DNA from: Cruorifilaria tuberocauda
Lineage: Eukaryota > Nematoda > Chromadorea > Rhabditida > Onchocercidae
Length of the DNA: 29,740 bases
Reading direction: 5' to 3'
Assembly: GCA_013365365.1 (NCBI GenBank)
Contig: JABVXU010000635.1
Coordinates: 1 to 29,740 of the forward strand
The notes below the pieces were generated by a model. The model saw only the letters and a list, made by a program, of their open reading frames with translations. It had not been told where the DNA came from and did no database searches. Shown piece after piece: positions 22,422 to 29,740 of the stretch; the first letter of the stretch is position 1; every line of letters begins with the position of its first letter. The translations under genes were made by a program, and so were the position numbers.

Positions 22422-22775
22422 CACTGATCAAAACAGTAACAGATAACAAGTAAAGATTGAACAAAGTAGATCAATCAATGGATAAAACCCACTCAATGCT
22501 TGATTTTACCTTTCTTTGATGCTATATTACGAATATCGTGAAGTGACCTTTTGAAGATGATGTAGTGCATCGATACAAGACCTGAATCGTGGTAAATGAT
22601 GAGAAAGAATTAAGTCTGATTCATTCAACCTTTGAACGTGAAAAGTCACGTATCCGAAAAAGGTGATTTACTTTTTCGTAATAGTTTCTATCAAAAGCAA
22701 TTTAATATTATTACTGTATTTCAAATGGTTAAAATTGATTTCAATCCTTTTATTCCATCAGTATTCCAAACAAAA
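22422..22775 (+). repeat. Dispersed repeat family, copy 4 (about 350 bp)
   Basis: This aligns in order with copy 5: CACTGATC..AAACAGTAACA, GATAAAACCCACTCAATG, CTTGATTTTACC, AATGATGAGAAAG, TTAAGTCTGATTCATT, AACGTGAAAAGTCACGTATC, then GGTTAAAATTGATTT and CTTTTATTCCATCAG. No terminal inverted repeat, target duplication or coding frame was identified. Confidence 0.6.
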
Positions 22776-23086
22776 AGTATCTATTGATCCAGTTTGATTT
22801 TAGAGTTAAGAATTTAAAGACTAATTTACTGGTAGTTTGATTTGAAATAAACTCGAAGGTATTTATTTGTTAGATTGTTTTGATCAGATTTGTTTCATCT
22901 AGTTCTGCGTCTTCCTTAGAGTTTGATAAAAATTCTAATCAGTGTGATTTTGAGCATTCAAAAGTTTTCTGTAAATAGAAATTCAGGATTTATTTTATAA
23001 ATTTAATAATTTATTTTTTTAATTATATTTTAATTTATTTCTTTTTTTACTTATAGCTCAATTACTTATACTTTTACTTATATCTC

Positions 23087-23405
23087 AATTTCGCTGATCC
23101 AAACGATAACAAAGTTGATCAAACAGTGATAAAACCCATCCAATGTTTGATTTCATCTTATTCTGATATGAGATTAAGGATATCAAAAACCGATACGATC
23201 GGCTAATGGAAGTGATGTTAAAGTAGCTGCTGAGTCACCAGACTCTGAATTATGACAAATAATGTTGAAATCATTAATCTGACCCCATTAGCTATACAAC
23301 GTGAAGTTCACGTATCCAAGATGGATGGGTTTAGTTTTAGTAATTTCAATCAGGAACAAATCCATGGCTAAAATCGATTTCTAATACATTTATTCTCCAT
23401 TAAGA
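23087..23405 (+). repeat. Dispersed repeat family, copy 5 (about 320 bp)
   Basis: Shared blocks with copy 4 run in the same order and spacing: CGCTGATCCAAACGATAACA, GATAAAACCCATCCAATG, TTTGATTTCATC, AATAATGTTGAAATC, TTAATCTGACCCCATT, AACGTGAAGTTCACGTATCC, GGCTAAAATCGATTT and CATTTATTCTCCAT. The GTGAAGTTCAC block is a small palindrome. Confidence 0.6.
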
Positions 23406-23695
23406 TTTGTTATCCATACTTTGACCTTTTCTTTTCTTTGTATGGTATTTTCATGATATCAATTTTCAGAAGTTATCACATATAATCAATTTCCTATAAC
23501 ATAAGCGGTAACTTTAACAATAATCTTTTACCTCAAAAATTTCTTTAGATGAAAAGTAAACATTTCGGAAAAGATTTCGAATCTCAATGTATAAGTCACA
23601 TTTGAAAATTTTTATTTTCATATAAATTACACGTAAGGTAATATTTTTTGTTATGCAGGTAAACAGAGGTGTATAAATTTTTTCTCTAAAATTAG

Positions 23696-23934
23696 TTCAA
23701 AGTTTCAATCAATAACTTGTATGTATGCTTTATATGCAAGTTATCGATTGAAACTTTATATATGCTTTATATACAAGTTATCGATTGAAACTTTATATAT
23801 GCTTTATATACAAGTTATCGATTGAAACTTTATATGCAAGTTATCGATTGAAACTTTATATATGCCTTATATACAAGTTATCGATTGAAACTTTATATAT
23901 GCTTTATATACAAATTATCGATTGAAACTTTGAA
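23696..23934. repeat. Tandem 37-38-bp array capped by 26-bp inverted repeats
   Basis: Six direct units contain AAGTTATCGATTGAAACTTT followed by ATATATGCTTTATATAC. The left end (23696-23721) is an inverted copy starting TTCAAAGTTTCAATCAATAA. The right end (23909-23934) ends ATCGATTGAAACTTTGAA, mirroring the left end at 24 of 26 positions. The result is a self-complementary block of about 240 bp. Confidence 0.88.
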
Positions 23935-24097
23935 TAAGAAAGAAAAAAAAGAAAATTTCTGATTATGCAAAAAAGACGAGTTCCGATTATGCACGTAATC
24001 TCTTCAGCTACATATGTACAACGGATAGGTGATAAGGGTGGAGCGAAGAGATGCATTCGATATATTCTTTCCCTTATTTGATAGTTCGTCTTTTTTC

Positions 24098-24400
24098 ACT
24101 TCGGTAGTTCGATCCCCTCACTCCGGTGGTTTGCTCCCATCACTCCGGTGGTTTGCTCCCATCACTCCGGTGGTTCGGTCCCTCCACTCCGGTAGTTCGG
24201 TCCCCTCACTCCGGTACTTTACTTCTCTCACTCCGACGGTTCACTTCCTTCGGTTAGACAGTTCGCTTCCTTCAGTCAGACGGTTCGCTTCCTTCAGTCA
24301 GACGGTTCGCTTCCTTCAGTCAGACGGTTGGCTTCCTTCAGTCAGACGGTTGGCTTCCTTCGGTCAGACGATTGGCTTCCTTCGGTCAGACGGCTAACTT
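24098..24400. repeat. 22-bp minisatellite (C/T-rich)
   Basis: About 14 units of 22 bp drift from CACTCCGGTGGTTTGCTCCC to CAGTCAGACGGTTCGCTTCC along the array. A 122-codon frame across it is not a gene: 22 is not a multiple of three, so the frame cycles through all three readings of the same unit. It simply reflects a unit lacking stops. Confidence 0.92.
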
Positions 24401-24411
24401 CTTCTAACTTC

Positions 24412-24688
24412 TTTCGATCCGACTATTCCGATATTTTGCTTTTATTATTGATTAGTGATGTCCAACGATTTACTTCCCTCAGTCCGACTAATTCGCTTTT
24501 ATCATTGAATATTTCATTCCCTCAGTCCGACTAATTCGCTTTTATCATTGAATATTTCGTTCCCTCAGTCCGACTAATTCGTTTTTATCATTGAATATTT
24601 CGTTCCCTCAGTCCGACTAATTCGCTTTTATCATTGAATGTTTCGTTTCTTCAGTCCGAGAGTTCGCTTTTTTTATTGATTAGTGACA
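24412..24688. repeat. 43-bp higher-order minisatellite
   Basis: Units of 43 bp pair a 22-bp-type half (TTTCGTTCCCTCAGTCCGAC) with a diverged AT-rich half (AATTCGCTTTTATCATTGAA). The outer ends at both sides carry TTTATTGATTAGTGA-type sequence instead. The array abuts the 22-bp array and appears derived from it. Confidence 0.88.
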
Positions 24689-24778
24689 ATGAACGCATTT
24701 TCTATGGTTTTCTAATTGTTACTTTGCGTAATATATTTTGAATATAGATTAGGAAAAGTTTTTTGGCAGTTTGCCAAT

Positions 24779-25048
24779 TTAATTGTTCAAATTGTTCAAT
24801 TCAATTTTTTTAAGGCTTAAGTTTGGCAGTTTAATCAAACTTTTACAAACAGTAACAGCATGGATTATAGGCGAGTAAAGTGTGACAAAATTGCTTCTTA
24901 ATTTTTCCTCAAGTAGATGATCATGATATTTCATCCATTGTTCATTTTTCAGCTTCATAATGCGGTAACTGTTAAATTTGAAAATAATTTTTAATCGATA
25001 TGCTCGAATTGATGTTGCACCGAGCGACACAATAGTTGATATGATCAT
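24779..25048 (-). CDS. Unrecognised 89-codon frame, possible gene remnant
   Basis: Seen: a minus-strand frame starting at an ATG at 25048, with a segment EQWMKYHDHLLEEKLRSNFV followed by TLYSPIIHAVTVCKSLIKLP that looks helical and protein-like, ending in Asn/Leu-rich sequence. An acceptor-like TTTAACAG occurs inside it at about 24973, so it may be two pieces. No family recognised and no partner exons found. Part of the sequence (AGTGTGACAAAATT) recurs at about 26856, which suggests a repeat-derived remnant. A chance frame in AT-rich DNA is quite possible. Confidence 0.15.
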   Translation of the reverse strand: MIISTIVSLGATSIRAYRLKIIFKFNSYRIMKLKNEQWMKYHDHLLEEKLRSNFVTLYSPIIHAVTVCKSLIKLPNLSLKKIELNNLNN

Positions 25049-26149
25049 GAATACATTGAAGCACCGATAACTATAATTTTATAATTAATTTGTTAAATTA
25101 CTGAAATGATATTGAAAGGATGTGATTGATGGAAATAGTAAAGAAGGTTAGTTTAAGGCTTTCATTTTGTTTTATAACTGAGATAGGTATTAATTTTAAA
25201 TTAAACAATTGAATAGTAATATTATGTAAGTTAAATTAGATAATAATAGTATGTAGATTTTAAGGTTTTGTATAGTAATTGTTGATTAAAATGAAAGATT
25301 TATGTCTTTCAATTTTTAATGGAAACAAAAACATTTTTAGAAAAGCTGTTATCTTTATCAATTAAATAAACTTTTATAAAGCAATGTTCAGTGTGAAATG
25401 CAATTAAGTAACTTGTAAGTACATGGCATTTTTCAGAAAAAGTAGTTCTGGGTGCTTCTTCATAAAATTTGTCGACATTAGCAATATTTGTAAAAGAAGT
25501 AGTAAGAAGACGAGCAGGTTCACTAGTTGAAGTATGTTTTTTCTTTTTTGCTTATTTTATAATAAAATATTAGAGAAATAACTTTTATTTAGATTCAGAC
25601 GATAATATATAATCGAAATTCGAAATCATGAAAGCTACTTTTTACAAATGAGAATGGTAGAGAATGGGTTTTTTTTAAATTTGATTGTTCCTGTCCTGTA
25701 ACAGAGATCGAATCAAATGTAATTTTAAATGAAATAATATCAATTTGCAGTTACGTGAAACAAGAATATGAAAATGAATCGAAGATTGTTCACTTTTAAC
25801 GATTAAGCAAGTTGAAAATGCCACTCTTTTCATTGGAACCTTTCTTTTTGAATTACATCTACAAATGATCTTGCATAATTAATTGGCCGATCTGTCAACG
25901 TCTGTTTGACAACTGCCGATTATATTTGACAGCTGTCTGTAAATTTCGAAGTAACTCGTCAAAAAAGAAAATGGAGGAAACCAGAATACTCTTCAATTCC
26001 GAACAATGCATTAACATCATGGAATGATGCTCCAATTTGTATACCGATGAGAAATTCCGTATTTTAGGCTCTCTGGTTTTGTTGCGCCTTTTAGGCCTTA
26101 TATTGTTTATTGTTCGTAATTTTTTGTTTGCTATTGTTTCCGTTTATGG

Positions 26150-26410
26150 GAAAAGAAGAATTTAAAAATAACGAGAATAAAAAATGATAAAATAAAGAAA
26201 AAATAATGAAAAAAAAAGAAAAAGAAAGAAGAAGAAAAAGATACTAAAAGAAGAAACGAGGAAAAGATATTAAAAGAAAAAAGTAAAAAAAAATCAACAA
26301 AGAGAAAAAAAGGAAAAAAATTGGAAAAGATAGAGAAAAATAAAAAAAATAAATAAATAATAAACAGAAAAGTAATCTAAAGATGAAAAGAAAAAAAGCA
26401 AAAAAACAAA
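26150..26410. repeat. Homopurine (A-rich) tract 1
   Basis: About 260 bases of almost uninterrupted A and G with some T on the plus strand, in AAAAAGAAA-type words. It is preceded by TTTGCTATTGTTTCCGTTTA. Confidence 0.9.
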
Positions 26411-26944
26411 GAAGGCAATTAAACATTTGATTGTAAAATATGCTTATTTAAATATCAATTGTAAAGAAGTTTTAAAGGCTTTAATAGATAAGTTTATTTT
26501 TTACTGGGATCATTGAAGTACTTTAATTGTGTTAGGGATTACTCGCACTTGTTATTGATTATGAATGATGATTTTGTAATCTTACCTCATTTACTTTTTT
26601 GTTATATTCTTGTTTCAGTAATTTTTGTTTCTGCAGTTCACTGAGTTAGGGAAGAAGTTAATTTATTACCAGCGATCGTTGTAAAATTGAAATTTGTTCG
26701 ATTTTATTTTTTAAAATTGCTGATAAGATTAAATTAGAGTTGTTGGAGGGGCTAATTACTCGATATAACTAAGTACATCCGTTTTATTCATGAAGTGTTC
26801 TGGAATCAAATTCACTTTGTGTAGTATAGTTAAGTTTGATCATATTGGAGTATAGTGTGACAAAATTCATTCATGACTTTCCTTTTAAACTGATACGGAA
26901 ATTGCGAAGTTGAAGAGTTCAAATTGTATTTGCATGCCCTTTCC

Positions 26945-27157
26945 TGCAATTTTCTACTGGATATTGAAGGTTAAATTGAGGGTCGTTTCTGACGAATAGC
27001 TTATATATTTTTTTTTGATTGCTTGCAATTCTTGATGTTTATTATGTCTGATTCTTACAATTTTTACTAGATATTGTAAATTGAAGATTGTTTCTAACGA
27101 ATAGCTTGTAAATCTATTTTTGTTTATTTGCAATTTCAAATGTTTGTTGTTCTCGAC
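26945..27157. repeat. Tandem duplication of about 105-110 bp
   Basis: Copy 1 (26945-27055) and copy 2 (27056-27157) share, in order, CTA(C)T(G)GATATTG, a GTTTCT.ACGAATAGCTT block, TTGCAATT and ATGTTT.TT. Identity by eye is about 75 percent. Confidence 0.8.
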
Positions 27158-27199
27158 TATTGGGAGTGAAATGAACTGGAAGCAACAAAACAAGAAGTA

Positions 27200-27282
27200 G
27201 CTAACAAAATAACGAGAAAGGAAGTAGGAATAGAAGAAAAAAATCAGAGCGAAAAAAGAGAAGAAAGGAAAAAACGAGAATT
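27200..27282. repeat. Homopurine tract 2
   Basis: An A/G-rich run of about 80 bases ending GAAAAAACGAGAATTGTATT. The last ten bases recur after tract 3. Confidence 0.7.
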
Positions 27283-27430
27283 GTATTATTTTAGTAATTT
27301 CTGTTGCTTTTTTTGTTTGAGATTACTTAACCGAGGAAATTAGGTTACTTAAGCAATGTTGCTTACTCCCTTTTTTATAGTCTCTTCTTTTGTTTTTACA
27401 ACTTTTGTCTGTTATTGTTTCCATTTACAG

Positions 27431-27667
27431 CAAATATGAAGCAAAAAAAAAATAAATGAAAAAAATTGAAAATAAAAAATAAAAAAATGAAAAAATAAAA
27501 AAATAAAAAAATAAGAAAAAGAAAAGAAGAAAAAAAAATGGAATGAGAAAATGAAAAATCAAAAGAAAAAAGAATGAAAAGATGAGAAAGAAAAGAAAAA
27601 TGAAAAAGAAAAAAAGAAAAAAATGAAATAAAATATATAAAAAAAAGTAAAAAGGAAACAAAAAAAG
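27431..27667. repeat. Homopurine (A-rich) tract 3
   Basis: About 235 bases of A/G with scattered T, preceded by GTTATTGTTTCCATTTA (compare tract 1) and followed by GAGGAATTGTATT (compare tract 2). Confidence 0.9.
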
Positions 27668-28175
27668 AGGAATTGTATTTGCTTTGATAATGTTTGTTAA
27701 GCTGTAATTTCGATTTTAATATTGATTGTGAAAGTGAGTTATTACGTAATCCGTTAGATGATTTTATGATTATTTTGGAATACTCGATTTATGATGAAAA
27801 TTCCTGAACATAGAAGTATTTCACTGATTTTAGTTATGAGTTTAACTTTTACTAAATGGTTAATTTTAGGTTTGTATAGAAAATGACAGGACAGGTTTTG
27901 CCAATTAAGCTTAAATTTACTATGCACTATATTTTCGTGTTTTAAAGGAATATTTAAATTGAAATAGGAGAATAGGAAATAGAAGAACAAAATTAAATTT
28001 AAAATCGAATTATTCCACTGAAATTATGCTTTCATATTTTAAAGGAATATTTAAATTTCAATTTACATAGTCTTATATAGGACGATTTTTTAGCACTTTT
28101 TGCTTCTTTTTTCTTTTCTACCTTGTTTCTCCGGTTTCTCTCTTTGCAACAGGTAAGAAAGAAATACATATCGTA

Positions 28176-28255
28176 TTTAATAATATCATTTCCAGATTAT
28201 GTTATTATTCGATAATATCTTATCCTGACAATATCATATCCAGATAATATCCAGG
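28176..28255. repeat. Short degenerate repeat GATAATATC / CATATCCA
   Basis: Four or five loose copies of a 16-18-base word (AATATCATTTCCAGA, GATAATATCTTATCC, AATATCATATCCAGA, TAATATCCAGG). Confidence 0.65.
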
Positions 28256-29216
28256 TATTTTCTTTAAACTTTTGGTAACGATTTTTTTTTTTCTTTATCG
28301 ATCTTTAATTTTAGAAATTCTATTTATTTTAATTTTATACATTATCTTCATGTATTATTAATAAAATAATTTCACTTTTTGTGTTTAATAGAGTTTTTTT
28401 CATTCGAGGATGGTTTAGGCAATTCTAGTTATATTTTGCTATAATGTCCGTAACGTTGTGGGACTAGTGGAAAAAAAATGTAGAACAAATATGATATACA
28501 AAATAGAAGTCTTTAGATGTATTTTATTGATAAATTTTGAAAAAATGAGTTGGAACATAAGAATTTAATAGCTATTTTCAAGTAATTCAAATTTACAGTC
28601 ACTATAAATCAAAATGAGTGAGTTTTGATATATGCATAATTCAGCCATTCAGTAGTATTTTCTGTTAAGAAACTTCTCGAAATATTTTTTACCATAATAT
28701 TTATCACATAATCAAACCTAATAATTGAACTAAAAAATTCTCTTATGGAAAAATTTTCGATGATCCATCATTTGTTATAAATGTAAGAATACTTAATGTT
28801 GTCTGTAGTTGTCACATTCTCATTACAAAAACTGTTTTATAGAATTTATTCCGTTTATCCTTCCTCGGTTCCAGTATGTAAATTTCTTTAGCTTAATTCC
28901 CTCTAGTTCTAGAAACTAGAAGTTTAAACTTTATGTTCAATTGTTGTCTAAACGTTTCCTATTTCCTTCTAAATAATTTAATTCAGCTATTCCATCAAAT
29001 GATTAATCTTACATTTTTTTTCCTTCTGTTAGACTCATGCGTAAAATCATTCTTTCTCTCAGTAATCTTGATATTCAACCTAATCCTATTAATATGCTTC
29101 TTTTTAAGTAATAATTTCAATACACGATTTGTTCTATAAAAATCCTTATTGCATCATTGTATTGTTCCATATCCTATTTACAATTGAATTGTATGTATTT
29201 TGCTGTATCATAAGGT

Positions 29217-29740
29217 ATAACGACATGATTACGTGGCACTGGCAGGAACGTGTACGTCGTAGAAGATTTTCTACTCGATACGGAGATCTTTTTGCACACG
29301 AATTGGGTAAAAGATGGTTTGATTCACATAGTCGGATAACGGCGCACAACCTCTCTAAATCGTGATCATCTTGAAGCAAAACTTACTGGATAGAGTATCG
29401 CAATCCTGGAGTTGGTACTCTATATTTTATCTCGATTCCTGACAATTCACATCCACGAGTGACGGCTGATCTCCTCGATCGACGGAAATATGGAGGATAA
29501 GGAGAGGGTCGCTTGAGGAAATTGGAATTTATGGGATTACGAGCGATTCTAACTGGAGTTAGAGTAACTCAACTCGTCATTAAAACTGGAATTCCTTTGA
29601 AACACAAAGGTAATATTATTAGTCAGATTCTCGATGCGCATTTTTCGCGACGCAATGGAAGAGAAGAGAATGGTCAAATTCTCAATTCAATATATTTCAA
29701 GAAGATGCAATCCCATGCACATAGCTACAAAAGGATTACC
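29217..29740 (+). pseudogene. Near-open frame running off the right edge (unrecognised)
   Basis: Seen: G+C content rises sharply at about 29215. One plus frame then has only three stops in about 174 codons: TGA at 29363, TGA at 29372 and TAA at 29498. Segments read MITWHWQERVRRRRFSTRYG and LFAHELGKRWFDSHSRITAH, then TYWIEYRNPGVGTLYFISIP, then GLRAILTGVRVTQLVIKTGI, and the frame stays open to the window end. Inferred: a decayed coding sequence, a mobile-element fragment, or exons with an intron I cannot place. No family recognised. The other five frames are much more interrupted. Confidence 0.3.

Larger units (their letters stand above)
20613..24028. other. Long gene-free region after MCMBP
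   Basis: No coding exon supported in 3.4 kb. Features seen: dispersed repeat copies at 21743-21800, 22422-22775 and 23087-23405, an ATT microsatellite at 21621-21677, a T-rich stretch at 22995-23050, and the inverted-repeat-capped array at 23696-23934. Splice-like fragments (for example around 21136-21161) have no partner exons. Confidence 0.65.
25049..29216. other. Gene-poor, low-complexity region
   Basis: No gene supported in 4.2 kb. It holds three homopurine tracts (26150-26410, 27200-27282, 27431-27667), a 110-bp tandem duplication (26945-27157) and short GATAATATC-type repeats (about 28176-28255). Phe-rich minus-strand frames at 26244-26426 and 27425-27661 are readings of the purine tracts. 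Frames at 26954-27193, 27754-27990 and 28933-29139 show no splice context or family motif. Confidence 0.65.

Noticed and set aside
24029..24397. 122-codon plus frame with VRSPHSG-type repeats
   Set aside because: It is a read-through of the 22-bp minisatellite in rotating frames, with no splice context or signal sequence.
26244..26426. Phe/Leu-rich hydrophobic frame suggestive of a membrane protein
   Set aside because: It is the complement of a homopurine tract, as is the similar frame at 27425-27661.
29146..29379. 77-codon minus-strand frame with several cysteines
   Set aside because: It is antisense to the more open plus frame and lacks any recognisable pattern.
1..29740. tRNA, rRNA, CRISPR array, spliced-leader RNA gene or Wolbachia insertion
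   Set aside because: I looked for tRNA B-box and cloverleaf patterns, the nematode SL1 sequence, regularly spaced direct repeats with unique spacers and bacterial-style dense coding. None was convincing.

Overview
This window looks like nuclear DNA from a parasitic nematode, most likely a spirurid or filarial worm. It is strongly AT-rich. Genes are split by short AT-rich introns with GT..TTTCAG or TTTTAG boundaries. Start codons often lie a few bases after an acceptor-like AG with no upstream exon, as expected with spliced-leader trans-splicing. One gene belongs to a moulting family known from nematodes. All exon models below were assembled by eye from reading frame, splice sites and remembered family features; none was checked with a search tool.

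Layout. 1-1951 (minus): a secreted MLT-10-like moulting-cycle protein in seven exons, running off the left edge. 1952-4038: shared upstream space holding an eight-copy 37-bp tandem array. 4039-4847 (plus): a candidate two-exon micro-gene whose spliced product reads either as a 25-residue single-span membrane peptide or as a 50-residue peptide in another frame. 5657-5960: a 51-bp duplication and an orphan start-exon-like segment. 6886-11217 (plus): a complete ten-exon damage-control phosphatase ARMT1 (436 aa). 12795-13321 (plus): a two-exon, 62-aa secreted Tyr/Gly-rich peptide gene. 14158-14690: two 20/21-bp satellite arrays. 16190-20612 (plus): a fourteen-exon MCM-binding protein gene, MCMBP (about 549 aa). 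20613-29200: no gene I can support. This stretch holds copies of a dispersed repeat, an ATT microsatellite, a tandem array capped by inverted repeats, a 22/43-bp minisatellite, a 110-bp duplication and long homopurine tracts. 29217-29740: base composition rises and one plus frame is nearly open to the right edge, perhaps a broken or partly intronic gene.

The supported genes do not form a pathway. They cover cuticle moulting (MLT-10-like), metabolite or protein damage control (ARMT1), replication and chromatin (MCMBP) and a probable epithelial or neuropeptide-like secreted peptide. No operon, rRNA, tRNA, CRISPR array or intact transposase was seen. The most interesting candidates are the two small-peptide genes, a 39-nt in-frame cassette exon resembling its neighbour in MCMBP, and the inverted-repeat-capped tandem array.
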